Positions 45,138-57,235 of a stretch of DNA of 64,000 nucleotides are shown one piece after another. The stretch's first letter is position 1, and every line of letters begins with the position of its first letter. The stretch is taken from contig BSYO01000002.1 of NCBI GenBank assembly GCA_033239525.1, forward strand, positions 17,394,626 to 17,458,625. Reading direction: 5' to 3'. The stretch is from Nepenthes gracilis (taxonomy: Eukaryota; Streptophyta; Magnoliopsida; Caryophyllales; Nepenthaceae). The notes under the pieces are model-generated. The model was not told where the DNA came from. It did not search any database and saw only the letters and a list, made by a program, of their open reading frames with translations. Both the position numbers and the translations under genes were made by a program.

Positions 45138-46541
45138 ATGTCTAACAGAGGAAGGAGACCTCGACGGACTAACAACACTCCGAATAAGGAGGCGAGATAC
45201 CTGAACCTACTAGACCGGATGGCTGAAGTCATAGAAGCTTTGGCTCCACCAACTCCACCCACTCCAGTGACCACCCCAATTTTGGTTCATCATGAGAGGT
45301 CGGTCTATGACCATTTTACCAACGAGCGCATTCCTGAATTCTTAGGGGAACCCAACCCGTTGTAGGCTGATACTTGGATCCAACGATTGAAGAAGGTGTT
45401 TGCAGTAATTAAGTGTCCTGCTGAAGACATGGTTCTCTATGCCACCCATAAGCTGACGAGTGAGGCCCACCACTGGTGGGAAATACAGAAGAGAGTTTTC
45501 AATATACCAGATCGAGATATTAGTTGGGAAATATTTGAAGCAGCATTTCTGGAGAAGTATTTCCCTGCTCATCTTCGTGGACAGAAGGAGGATGAATTCC
45601 TTCGCCAAGGTGGTATCGTGCTGTGGGCGGAATACGATGCAAAGTTTACTGAGTTATCTCGCTATGCTCCTTTTGTGGTAGAAGACCCGGAGAGGAAGGC
45701 TAGGAGGTTCTTTCAGGGACTAAAGGATGATATTAGGAGGCATCTCTCAACTCTGACATTGGCCACTTACGGAGAGGTGCTCGCGAAGGCTGTTATCTAT
45801 GAGAAGGAGCTGGAGAAAGGAGCATTGCTCAGACAAAGGACGTTTAGTCAGACTTCAAGGGCCAGTGCTAGTGGAGGCCCTTCTAAGAAAGCAAGGCCTT
45901 CGAGATCCAGTGGGGAGCAGAACCAATCAGTGCAGATTTCCCAAACTCCGGCTAATAATGCATGTGATCATTGCGGGAGATCACACGAAGGGAAGCCTTG
46001 CTATAAGAAGTTGGGGGTTTGTTATAATTGTGGCCAGGCTGGACACACGATCAGAGATTGCCCACTTGCCAAACAAGCCCCAAGATCCAAGTCACCTATC
46101 CCAGCTAAGGTGTTTTCCGTTTCTACAAAGGAGGCCGAAACGTCTACGGAGGTCATAGAAGGTACACTTTCTATCTGTGGCACTTCTAGTCATGTGCTCT
46201 TTGACTCTGGATCTACTCACTCTTTCGTCTCCCATGAATTTTTGAAATATCTTACGACCCTTCCTCAAGTTATTGACTGCCCATTAATGGTCGCCTCACC
46301 CACAGGGTCATCCGTAATCTTAAATGTAGTATATCTAGAATGTCCAATAGAATTAAATGAATACATGATGCCTGTTAACCTGGTTTTACTGAAAATGAAA
46401 TACTTCGATGCAATCTTGGGAATGGATTGGTTAGCCAGGTATCATGCCAAGATTGATTGTTTCCGAAAAAGAGTGGAATTCGCCATTCCTGGAAACAAGC
46501 CTTTCTACATTCAAGGAGTCTGGCGTAAAGAAGCATCTTGA
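45138..46541 (+). pseudogene. Element F gag and protease
   Basis: Gag from MSNRGRRPRRTNN (45138) through FFQGLKDDIRRHLSTLTLAT to the zinc knuckle C-YNC-GQAGHTIRD-C at 46020-46061. Protease follows with LFDSGSTHSFVS (catalytic D at 46203) and FDAILGMDWLARYHAKIDC. One frame runs throughout, broken only by TAG at 45363-45365 and TGA at 46539-46541. The acceptor-like ACTAAC...TTTCAG at 45114 precedes the start codon. All active-site residues seen are intact. The upstream LTR is not the element's own, so expression as a normal genome is doubtful. Confidence 0.92.
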
Positions 46542-46568
46542 TTCATTTCGGCTCTTCATGCCAGACAC

Positions 46569-47842
46569 TTGATTGGTGATGGGTGTCAAGCTTATCTAGC
46601 CTTCGCTAATGTGAATACTGAAAGTCAAGAATCTCTAGCTAAAGAGATTCCTGTGGTACAGGAATTCGAAGATATATTCCCTGATAAATTGCCTGGGCTA
46701 CCACCCCAACGAGAGTTGGAATTTGGAGTAGAATTGATGTCAGGATCAGCACCAATATCCAAAGCACCGTATCGGATGGCACCGGCCGAACTCAAAGAGT
46801 TGAAACAGCAACTGCAGGAATTGTTAGATAAATGTTTCATTCGACCAAGCGTGTCACCATGGGGAGCACCGGTTCTCTTTGTCAAAAAGAAGGACGGGAC
46901 CATGAGATTATGCGTGGATTATCACGAACTGAACAAAATTACCACCAAGAACAAATATTCTCTGCCAAGGATTGATGACCTCCTTGACCAATTACAAGGA
47001 GCTTGCGTATTTTTAAAAATCGACCTTAGATCTGGGTGTCATCAACTTCGGATCAGAAAGGAGGATATAGCAAAGACGGCGTTCCGGACTAGATATGGGC
47101 ATTATGAATTTGTAGTGATGCCTTTTGGGTTGACTAATGCCCCGGCCGTCTTTATGGACTTGATGAATCAAAATTTTCAACCATACCTGACAAGTTTGTG
47201 ATCATCTTTATTGACGACATTCTTGTGTATTTGAAAAGCCATGAGGAGCATGAGGTGCATTTACGGACTACACTCCAAATTCTTAGGGAGCATCAACTGT
47301 TCGCCAAATTGAAAAAGTGCGAATTTTGGTTAGAGGAAGTGGGATTCCTTGGTCACGTCATCTCTAAAGAAGGGATTTCCGTCGACCCTAAGAAAGTGGA
47401 AGCAGTGGTAAATTGGAACCGGCCAACCTCTGTGACCGAAGTGCGAAGCTTCATAGACTTAGCTGGATACTATAGACGCTTCGTGGAAAATTTCTCCCAA
47501 ATCGCTTTGCCACTCACACAGTTAACCAAGAAGGATGCCAGATTTGAGTGGACCAAGGATTGTGAAGAGAGTTTCCAGACACTTAAAGACCGGTTAACTT
47601 CTGCTCCGTTCCTGACCATCCCAAATGAATTAGGAGGACTGATTGTTTATTGCGATGCCTCAAAGATTGGGTTAGGCTGTGTTTTAATGCAACACGAAAG
47701 GGTAATCGCCTATGGGTCGCGGCAGTTGAAAGATCATGAAAGGAATTATCCAACTCACGATCTGGAATTAGCCGTAGTAGTGTTTGCATTGAAAATCTGT
47801 ATGGTGAGAGATTCTTGGTCTACTCCGATCATAAGAGTCTAA
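46569..47842 (+). pseudogene. Element F reverse transcriptase and start of RNase H
   Basis: RT begins in the same frame as gag-protease: [66 protein letters not shown] small deletion near 47195 shifts the frame just before the catalytic FIDDILVY (47202-47228). RT then continues through VISKEGISVDPKKVEAVV and [17 protein letters not shown] into RNase [20 protein letters not shown] second shift lies near 47805. The catalytic Asp pair is present. Confidence 0.92.
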
Positions 47843-48351
47843 AGTATTTATTCTCCCAGAAGGAATTGAACATGAGGCAGAGAAGGTGGATTGAATTCCT
47901 GAAAGGCTATGATTGTGAAATCCGATACGAACCAGGAAAGGCAAACATAGTTGCAGACACACTAAGTGGACAACCTGGTATTCTGGCCAGAATGCAAGTC
48001 AAGCAAATGGAAATGCTGGACTGTCTCATGTACTATGATGTCCAGCGTTATGTGCAAGGAAAGAGGATGATCTTGGCGTACCTTCCAGTTCAACCAGAGG
48101 TGATAAATGAGGTAAAGGGATGCCAGGCGAATGATTCTTTCCTTGTAAAGATCATGAGTGAACTGGACAAAGCATCCCAAAGTGACTTTCACGTTATGCC
48201 GGATGGAGCATTAAAATTTAGAAATCGGTTATGTGTGCCGGACAACAAAGAATTAAAGGAGAAAATTCTTAAGGAAGCCCATCGATCCCGTTATACGATT
48301 CACCCAGGAGCCAATAAGATGTATCAGGATCTGAAGAAAATATTTTGGTAG
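47815..48351 (+). pseudogene. Element F RNase H end and integrase zinc finger
   Basis: RNase H continues with [15 protein letters not shown] and [12 protein letters not shown], then a linker and the integrase HHCC N-terminus beginning [20 protein letters not shown] (about 48280-48345). TAG at 48349-48351 replaces a residue of the finger region, after which the same frame continues. Confidence 0.88.
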
Positions 48352-48357
48352 AGGAAT

Positions 48358-49476
48358 ATGAAGAGGGATATTGCAGCTTACGTGAAAAAGTACCTTGTGT
48401 GCCAACAAGTAAAGGCCGAAAGAAAGCAACCGTCTGGGTTATTGCAACCAATGTCATTTCCAGGTTGGAAATGGGAAGACATTTCCATGGATTTTGTAAC
48501 CGGTCTACCAAGGACGCTAAGGAAACTTGATGCTATTTGGGTGATTGTTGACCGGCTAACAAAGTCAGCCCATTTCCTGGCAATCCGAACGACTTACTCC
48601 GTGATAAATTGGCCCAACTGTACGTAAACGAGGTTGTCAGACTTCATGGTGTGCCTATTTCTATTGTATCAGATAGAGACCCTCGCTTTGTTTCAAAGTC
48701 TTGGAAAAGTCTACACAAAGAATTGGGGACAGAATTGAAATTCAGTACCGCTTTTCATCCCTAAACTGACGGCCAGTCAGAACGGACTATCCAGATCCTT
48801 GAGGATATGTTAAGGGCCTCGGTTATAGAGATGAAAGGGGCTTGGGATAATTCATTAGCTCTAGCAGAGTTTGCTTATAATAATAGTTACCAGGCCAGCA
48901 TTGGCATGGCTCCTTTTGAAGCCTTGTATGGGAGAAAATGTAGGTCGCCGATTTACTAGGAAGAACACGGAGATAAAGGATTTTGGGTCCAGACATTATT
49001 AAAGAGACGACAGAAAAGATAAAGTTATTACATGAAAATCTCAGAGTAGCCCGGAGCAGACAAAAGAGCTATGCAGACCGGAGGAGGTCCGCATTAGAAT
49101 TTAAAAAAGGCGATTTTGTATTCCTAAAGATATCGCCATCCAAACAAAAATACAGATTCAGGATAAAAGGGAAGCTGAAGCCACGATTTATTGGCCCTTT
49201 GAAATTCTAGAAAGGATCGGAAAAGTAGCTTACAGACTTGCACTACCTCCAAACTTGGCAGAAGTACATGATGTGTTCCATGTATCAATGCTTCGGAAGT
49301 ATGTCCATGATCCTACTCATGTAATTGAGTATGAACCATTGACAATCGACAAGGACTTGTCCTATGCAGAGGAACCAGTGAAAATCTTGGATCGAAGGGA
49401 ACAAAGACTACACACCAAATCAATCGCACTAATAAAGGTGCTCTGGAAGAATCATACACCCGAAGAGGCAACTTGA
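48358..49476 (+). pseudogene. Element F integrase core and chromo-like tail
   Basis: The finger ends with CLVCQQ-like KYLVCQQVKAERKQ. The core has MDFVTGLPRT, VDRLTKSAHFLAI and SDRDPRF (about 48670). The frame is lost from 48625, with stops near 48763 and 48956. GPY/F-type block: [26 protein letters not shown] (49120-49200). The tail [35 protein letters not shown] (49255-49476) is the chromodomain-like end of Del/Tekay chromoviruses. Such a domain guides insertion to marked chromatin in its relatives. It cannot be translated whole. Confidence 0.88.
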
Positions 49477-49626
49477 AAATGAGAGGAAGAGATTCGGAAC
49501 AAATACCCCTATTTATTTTCTTGAGGTTAGTAATTTTATTTAAAATTTCGAGGATAAAATTTCTATAAGTGGGGGAGATTGTAACGACCCAGACTTTAAA
49601 AGCATAAAAAACCCCAGTCATCGAGT

Positions 49627-49648
49627 CCGGTCAACGCCAGTTGACCGG
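49627..49648 (+). promoter_or_regulatory. Inverted W-box palindrome, F 3' LTR
   Basis: ccggtcaac and gttgaccgg, 9-base arms around gcca. A second copy lies at 49888-49913 with a longer loop. Confidence 0.62.
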
Positions 49649-50135
49649 AAAATGCAATAGGAAAAGTAAATCGGCCTTAAGATGAAATCAACTTCGGCCC
49701 TTATTTAATGAAAACCCACTCTAGACTTCTACGAAAATCTAGTCTGGATTTCCTTGAAAAAGGAGTCCGGAATATCCCTTGAAAAGAAGTCCGGATTTCC
49801 TTGATAAAAATCAAGTCCAGCCAGGTAAGGCCGAAGTAGCCTTGAAGGCTGGAGTGTATTTGTGTTGGTAAAGCCGAAGTTGTTGATCCGGTCAACGCCA
49901 GCTAGTTGACCGGAATGCGTAAATAAGGAAACCGAATACGATGGAATAATAATTAATAAGAAAATCCTTATAATAAGGAAATTGAGCAAAAAGAAACAAC
50001 CAGTAAGGAAACTTTGTAATAAGGAAACCGAGTATAAGGAAATAATAAATAATAAGGAAACTTTAAAATTTGGAAACCTTGTGAATTTCCCCGAAGGTTA
50101 CCAAACCCTAACGACGGCTACCAGGCCCAAGGGCT

Positions 50136-50143
50136 TATAAATA
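50136..50143 (+). promoter_or_regulatory. TATA box of F 3' LTR
   Basis: TATAAATA after gggct, matching ggctataaataaggg of element B. Confidence 0.65.
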
Positions 50144-50743
50144 AGAATTAGAGAGCGGGAAAAAGGGGCACTCGATAGGGCTTGACCAAAAGTTCAAGAC
50201 AAAATAAAGAAATTCAGACAATATGCTCACCCCTATTTTCAAGTTCATGATTATGCATGATTCTAGTATATTTGATATTATATGAACTTATACGATGCTT
50301 GCTTTGTTCCTTTCATATCAGATGCTTAAAGTATGATTATTTGTCGATAATTGCATGTTTAAGGAAAAGACTTCATGATGCTTGATTCTGTTTTGCTGGA
50401 AGCATGGTTATCTGTTGAGTTATATGAATTTTGATAATTGTATGTTTAAAGAAAAGAACTCGCTTTCATAGATAAGAGCTCCGCCTTTTAAAGAAACACT
50501 CCGTCCTTTTTAAGAAAATGCACTCCGTCCAAAGAACTCCGACCTTTCTATGAACAAAGTACTCCATCCTCTTTGGAAAAGTACTCCTGTTTTGAGGAAG
50601 AGGAATTTCGGCCCCTACGTCTCTAAAGAGTACTCCGTCCGTTTGAAGAAAAAGCACTTCGGCCGTTTAAGAAAAAGAGCTCCGGACTTTTGATGAAAAA
50701 GCACTCTATCTTTTTAAAAAAAAAGAACTTCGTATTTTAGAGC

Positions 50744-51055
50744 GTCGGATTTTAAAAGAAACAGAACTCCGGCTTTTAGAGCTTCGGCTTTTAAAAGAAA
50801 AAGAACTCCCGAATTTAGAGCGTCGGATTTTAAAAGAAACAGAACTCCGGCTTTTAGAGCTTCGGCTTTTAAAAGAAAAAGAACTCCCGAATTTAGAGCG
50901 TCGGATTTTAAAAGAAACAGAACTCCGACTTTTAGAGCTTCGGCTTTTAAAGGAAAAAGAACTCCGGATTTTAGAGTGTCGAATTTTAAAAGAAATAGAA
51001 CTCCGGCTTTTAGAGATTTGGCTTTTAAAAGAAAAGGAACTCCAGAAATTAAAGA
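50744..51055 (+). repeat. 78-bp tandem repeat, about 4 units, F 3' LTR
   Basis: gtcggattttaaaag (last copy gtcgaatttt) recurs at 50744, 50822, 50900 and 50978, exactly 78 bp apart. Each unit contains aactccgg and gcttcggc words. Confidence 0.93.
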
Positions 51056-51060
51056 AAAGT

Positions 51061-51245
51061 CACTCCGGTTTTAGCACTCCGGATTTTAAAGAAAAGTCAC
51101 TCCGGTTTTAGCACTCCGGATTGTAAAGAAAAGTCACTCCGGATTTAGCCGTCCGGATTTTTAAGAAAAGTCACTCCGGTCTTAGCACTTCGGATTTTAA
51201 AGAAAAATCACTCCGGTTTTAGAGCTCCAGATTTTAAAGAAAGAT
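51061..51245 (+). repeat. 37-bp tandem repeat, 5 units, F 3' LTR
   Basis: cactccgg recurs at 51061, 51098, 51135, 51172 and 51209, with units tcactccggttttagcactc then cggattttaaagaaaag. It is the minus-strand counterpart of the ggagt-type repeats of A and B. Confidence 0.92.
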
Positions 51246-51689
51246 CACTCCAGTTTTAAGAACTTCGGATTTCAGAAAAAGAACTCCTGCCTTCCGTTGA
51301 GAAAGAACTCCGGCATTCCGTTGAAAAAGAACTCCGGCCTTCTGTTGAAAAAGAACTCCAGCTATCTAAGAGAAGAACTTCGGCTTAAGATTACACGGAC
51401 TTCAAAGAACAAGGCTATATGAAAATGCATGTAATCCAGACAGCAAATGGAACTCTATGACTACGACCTTTGAACTATGGCCATTAAAGAACAAGAACCA
51501 TGAATCGAGTCTCCATTAAACTTGTTGTTAAAGATGGATGAAGGATATTAGAGTGACACTCGAGGATTGCCCCCTGGGCCACGGGAGGGGACTTTCTGGT
51601 GGCATAAGAACTATGGACTACGGCCCCGTATGCCAGGTTAAAAGCATTACCTCCTGCCCCGGGGAGCATAATGAGAGGATACGGCTTTA

Positions 51690-51711
51690 GGTTGTGGGGT
51701 TACATACAACC
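51690..51711 (+). other. Conserved hairpin 2, F 3' LTR
   Basis: Arms ggttgtg and tacaacc pair with one G-U at the loop end, matching the ggttgtg/cacaacc stem of B. Confidence 0.6.
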
Positions 51712-52352
51712 CGTCCTCGATGTTGTCCGCTCCCGTCTGATCCCTAAAGATCCCTAAAGATGATAAGAATCTTCAATGATTTTATTAGTTTCCAAGACAA
51801 GACAATAAGAAAAGGAACTTCTGAACTAAAGACATGATGATTTCGAATCTCTGTTTTATCCGCTATATATATATGATTTCTGTTTTCTGCATGTGAGTAC
51901 CTTGCTGGGCTTTGTGCTCACTTTTGTTGTTTTCAGATGATAAAAGGTTCATGGAGGACGAAGTTGAGTAGAATCTCATGGTTTAGCCAAATAGTCCGGT
52001 TGACCGGAGCTGACTAAATGAAGAGCTTGTTTAATTATTCTGATGTTTTGTGGAGACTTGTAAAACTGTTCCACTGTTTTAACTTATCAATGTTAGCATG
52101 TTTCGGTGTTATGAATAAAAGTTACAATTTTTAGTAAGCATCTCAGGGCAATTAGGTCCGGCAAATATTAGAGTCGGCCAGACAAGTTTGAAATCAAACC
52201 GGTGGGCCAGCTTTATATAGTCCGGCCTCATGAGATCCTGTGTATGAGTGAAAAGAAAAATTTTATGTCCATTTATTATTTTATTTTAAGACAAGAATTA
52301 TGGGTTGGCGGCGGCTTTATGAAGTGAAATAAGGTCGGGCTGTCACAGGCCA

Positions 52353-54115
52353 AATTTCCTAGTACTAAGGCTTAACTATCACCATGTAAAACAATTTCCA
52401 AAACAAATTTGATTTGGTCATGAACCGGCTTCAGAACGAAAGTTATCACTAAACCGGTCAATTTGCACTTATTTGCCTATTTCGCTAATTTAGTGTGAAC
52501 CGACTAGAAAATAAATAATAAACTAGCCATATATAGTATATTAAATTAGTAATCAAGTGATACATCATGTAAATCGGTTGGCCATTATAAAAACCAAATG
52601 TTAAAGATATTTAATGAACCGATTTTAAAGGAACCAGCTAATTTGGTAAGTGAACCGGTCTTTATATATGCTCCTTCAAAATAATGAACCAGCCACTTAT
52701 TATATGGATAATGATGAACCAAATCACATGATATAACCGGGAAAATATTATGAAGAGTTGAACTGATCCATGAACCGGATTTGTGATCAAACCGGTTAAA
52801 GAGATGAGATGGAACCAAACTAGTTAGTAAATTCATAAATTATGGAATTTATGGACCAAAAATTGAATAATATGTTGTCTAAAAGTAAGTCCAACACATA
52901 TTAAAATGTATATGAACTTATATTATGCATTGATATGATTTTATTATGAAAATATACGATGTGTTTTATCATAATTTCATTACAAATGTATATGATATGT
53001 TTATGTATGAGTTTGTGCATGACTGGAAGCCAATTGATACCAAGGATATATAAATTTTCTCTAAGATGAAAAAATTAAGATGAAGAAGTAAGATTATGAA
53101 TAAGGGCATTCACTATGAAATTTTAAAAGATAAAGAAATTAAACTAATGATTTATTTCAGCGGATAGTATTCTCTAGCATGTCTTAGAATATTATGGTGT
53201 AGATCGTTATCTGAATAAGTATCGCTGTATAATTTTGACTCTGTCTACCGGGAGACAATAGGTAGTACCATCTTGTCTTCAGGATGTAAATAAGAAAGAT
53301 AAGACCTTTGATTTGTATGGAGTGAATACAATACATCCTTTCTTCAAGATGTAAATAAGGAGGAAAGTATCGCTGTGTTATACGATTTTGGCCATTAATT
53401 GTGTGGAGTGAATACAATCCAGATATCGATCAAATGCTCCATTAGTTGGTAAGATCTACTAGCCCTGGTTCCTCAAGATATGTAATGTAAGAATGTGCTG
53501 GCAAGTAATAAGAATTAAGTACAACAAAAAGAAAAGCCAATTGCATTATAAAAATATTCTAAAAGTATATATATGTTTTTACATGCATCGTGATCCATAT
53601 TCTTCCCTATTAATTTTTTTAAAGATAAATTTGCATGTCCTTAACTATTATATTCTCGTTGAGTATTTGGCTCACTCTCTTACTGTTTTCTTTCCATCCA
53701 AATACTTTGCCGGAGTTCAGGCCTTGGAAACAAAAGTAAAGAAGAACCAATAAATGTGTGGTAATATGTAATGATTTAATTGGTTTAATTTAAGTAATGA
53801 TGTAAGAACTTGTAACTTTATAAGCATCCCAGAAATATAAATTTTCAGTACTGGTAGTTTAGAATTAAGTTCATAAATTTCTTATTATAATCTTGTAAGT
53901 TTCGGTATAATTTTTATATGATAAGTTTAAAATTTTAGTTGGCATCTTTCCTTATCACAAGCTGACATTATAGTATAGTCGAATGAATGTCACTGCCATT
54001 GATAGTTGGCCATATTTTGGATCCTGTGTAAATAGTTTATTGTGATTTACTAGATTGTTAAGATAAGTACATGTTTTCTATGATTAAAATGAATATAAGA
54101 ATGCGGGACGTGATA
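52353..54115 (+). mobile_element. Element C 5' LTR, piece 3
   Basis: Collinear with 59010-60761. Contains hairpin 2 (53398-53418, attgtgt/atacaat with a G-U) and a GGCTCACT plus pyrimidine region (53660-53720). It ends gacgtgata. Confidence 0.87.
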
Positions 54116-54544
54116 GTCGGTATCAAAGAATGAATACGGAAGATGCCTTAGGGCTTGGGTTGACTGATTTTGTTTGTGGTTAAGACTGAATGAGTTGGGT
54201 TTGAGGTCTATTTTGGGTTAAGATTTAAGATTCGGTCTAAAGTTTAGGATTGATAGATTAAAATTGGGTTGAGACATTAAAATAGTTATTTGAGTTAGCT
54301 AATTTGATTAAAGTTTTTAGATAGGTTTAAGAAATAATAGAACTTAGAAGCCTAGTGTGGCATATAAAATTATGATGATTAGAGTACCGCAGCAAAAACG
54401 TACGAGCCATCGTATTGAGATATAAGATTTGATTTGGGAATTGGTATAGGAAATTTAAAAAAACCACCCTACCTAATTAAGGATGGAAATAGTAGCAGAA
54501 GTATGCAAATTTCGAGGACGAAAATTTTTTTTTGGAGGATAGAA
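54116..54544 (+). mobile_element. Element C internal region (429 bp)
   Basis: PBS cggtatcaaaga at 54118-54129, two bases after the LTR, resembles the initiator tRNA-Met complement. The far end has aatttcgaggacgaaa and a purine stretch (ggaggatagaa) before the 3' LTR. Between them there is no open frame of note. Only the replication signals of a Ty3/gypsy element remain. Confidence 0.85.
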
Positions 54545-55926
54545 TATAAGGACCGAGATTTCATTATTCATAATTCGATAAGCTAAATTAATTTATGTAA
54601 AATTAAGATTAATGAATAGTAAAATTTAGAAGCCAGGAACTCACACCGAAATGCGATAAAAATTTATTTCATAAAATCGACTTCAATTTCGATTAATATA
54701 TGATAGAATGAATGATACTAAAGTAATTCAGTTAACAAATTCTCAATTGATTAATAATCAAATTAATTTCGGTTGATGACAAGATAATTCGGTTATCGAA
54801 TTATCAATCGATTAATAATTGAATTCAACCCGATTAGTCAAATATTGTATAAATTAAATTAATTAAGTAAAATGTGATATATGTATATATATGTATTTAT
54901 CCCACACTCACTCACCAACACTTAGAAAATTAATTAAGAAGAAGAAGAGAGGTGGGGCTCGGTTGTGAGGGCCGCACATGGTTCCCCTCCTTTTCCCCTT
55001 AATTTTCTAGCTAATAAATTAAAAGGAGAACATGGCTAGAGAGGGGATACATACGAAATATTTCAGGACTAACATGTACCAAATTTGACCAAATAAAATA
55101 AGGATAAGTGGCAATATAAGAGGGCAACAAATTAGCTTGCATGCAAGCTGATTCAGTAGAAGGCTACTAAGAAACTTGACACCTAATGGGGTAGGTGGAA
55201 AGCTCCAATTAATTCAAGAAATTTACAGAAAATAATAGATAAGTACGGGTAATTATTCACCAAAAGAGAGAGGAAAAATAGGAGAGCAAAGCTAAGGAAA
55301 AGCAGAGCAAAACCAGAGAACCAAAACCAAAGTCTGGAAAATGACTCGATTGGCAGCTGAACTTCAAAATTAAATTAAAAATATTTCCAGGCAAAAACTG
55401 TGAAGGACCGGATTATTTTCCTTAAATAATCCTATGTCAATAACAACATAATCGAATACCGATAATTTAATATTATAAATTTCTGCAGAAAATTGGGCAG
55501 AGTTCTGTTTCTAAATCGAATGTTTACCAAAATACAAACACCTGTACATAACTCTGCACAATATTCACATATACACTTATCACCATACACAGGATCTTAT
55601 AGCCACCAAACCCCCTGTAGTGGCACTGAGGTCATAGTTCAGATACGACATCGGTTCAGGAAAAAGATGCCTGCTAAAATGACCCAATTATGACCACAAA
55701 TACAACCTGCGGAAGCACGACAACCATAACACACAAGAAACCAAAATTATCCATCCATCCACATATACCGACATAACAGGATATATATTTAAAATTCTGA
55801 AAATAAAATACAAAATTCCTGTGTCATACATAAACAAACTAAATCCTCGAGCTCGGCACAAAAACAAGGTCGCCTAACTCGTTCTTATAGCTCACTCGGT
55901 CTCGTCGGGCATTAAAGCATCGTTAT

Positions 55927-57235
55927 CTGAAAAGAGAGACAGCAAGGGTGAGCATATCGCCCAGCAAATATAAACATACATCACTAACAAAAGATGGATA
56001 AACAGTAGAGACAATGATAGGATGGGGAGGATCATACTAGTTTAATTAAGAAGGAGCATGAGAGGAAGGGAACCTTTGGGATTGTGTGGTTTGTATATTA
56101 ATATTTGATACACTTTTACACACTTTTATTATTCTCATTAATCTTTGCGGACCAGGGCCAGTAGGTCGTACTAGCAACGATGCGAGAGAACAAGGAAAGG
56201 ATCATGATACTCCACATGATCTAAGGCCGTGAGGGCTTATTCTTAGACCCAGCCAGGGGGTCATCTACATATCATGCCTCTAGACGGGCCCGATAAATGC
56301 CCCATTTCCCCGGGGTACCAGGGCAGTTCCTCATTCTTCCACAATAGTATCCTAAGGCGTGCCACGAATATCACCCGCTTAAACAAGCGACCAAAATACG
56401 TGGCCAAAGTATTCTTTGGGTTCCCACCAAGATGGATGTGGCAAGCCAGGGAATACTACCCAATGAACATAAATCCGTAGTCCTAGTTTCATTATTCTAT
56501 TTCCATGTTCATTTCCATTTGAGGGAAAGTCCACCATATCCAATTTTACCATATCTCCCGCCATTTGGGAGGTTCCATCATTCACATATCACTTTGTGGA
56601 TTTCCCTCTGTTTACTTGTTCGGTTCTCATCTCACTTTGGAACTTAAGCATTTTTAGCAATTCAATTATACATATGGTTACCAAAGTTCATGAGAGATTG
56701 GAATTTCTTACCATCGATGAGCTAATATCACATCAGGGTCCTCCGGAGCCCGTTTCATTGCAATCGATGCCTAAATTCATAATTTCAAGCTTACATTCAA
56801 ATATAATCAGTTAGATATATTTCTTATAACAATTAAATAGGGTAGAAAAATGCAAATTTTCCATTATACCTCGGGTCAACAGTAACAGTGGCATTTTAGA
56901 GCATTCGGACGCCGCGAATGGGTCAGTTCTTGTGAAATCGGACGCCCGATCGATATATATACATATTTGAGATGTGGTGATTCACATTTTGGGGTCAAAA
57001 TAACATAATTTGAAGGGAAAAACAATGAATCCCGAATTTGGGTGTGGGTTAGGGTTTCGCGATACCAAATCGAACGATTCAGACAACGAATTGAACAAAT
57101 AATTGCATATTCATGGAACATAAATCATGGGTTATACATTTTTTTTTCATTTTGGGTGGGTATCGGAACGATAATACCCGATGGAGAATGAATAAAAATT
57201 GAAAGAAAGTAAATAGTGAGTATGAGAACACTTGC
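55927..57235 (-). other. Putative GC-AG intron inside solo LTR G
   Basis: Donor TTGAG|GCAAGTG, 161 bp downstream of TATATAAA. Acceptor ATGCTCACC, pyrimidine-rich tract, TTTTCAG|ATAACG. Length 1309 bp. Confidence 0.55.
56200..56221 (-). other. Conserved hairpin 2, LTR G, covaried stem
   Basis: Arms gatcatg and catgatc pair perfectly around atactcca, the same variant as LTR D. Confidence 0.7.

Larger units (their letters stand above)
44889..52347 (+). mobile_element. Element F: chromovirus insertion with unmatched 5' end (7459 bp)
   Basis: It is flanked by ggcca at 44884-44888 and 52348-52352. It carries gag, protease, RT, RNase H and integrase in order, a polypurine tract at 49566-49579 and a 2768-bp 3' LTR (49580-52347). 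At the 5' side only about 200 bp precede gag, starting tgtaacg but otherwise unlike the 3' LTR. PBS and leader are absent. The coding region is damaged by few stops and frameshifts and is better preserved than B's. It is a Del/Tekay-like chromovirus by its integrase tail. Confidence 0.92.
49580..52347 (+). mobile_element. Element F 3' LTR (2768 bp)
   Basis: Starts TGTAACGACCC after aagtgggggagat and ends gggctgtcaca. It holds two W-box palindromes (49627-49648, 49888-49913), TATAAATA at 50136-50143, tandem repeats of 78 and 37 bp, hairpin 2 (51690-51711) and acceptor GCTCAC...TTTTCAG|ATGATA near 51941. The donor position reads CAG|ACAATA instead of CAG|GCAAGA, so this LTR's donor seems lost. 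Confidence 0.92.

Noticed and set aside
54116..54544. Hidden gene in element C's interior
   Set aside because: Only short frames. Both edges are explained by PBS and PPT.
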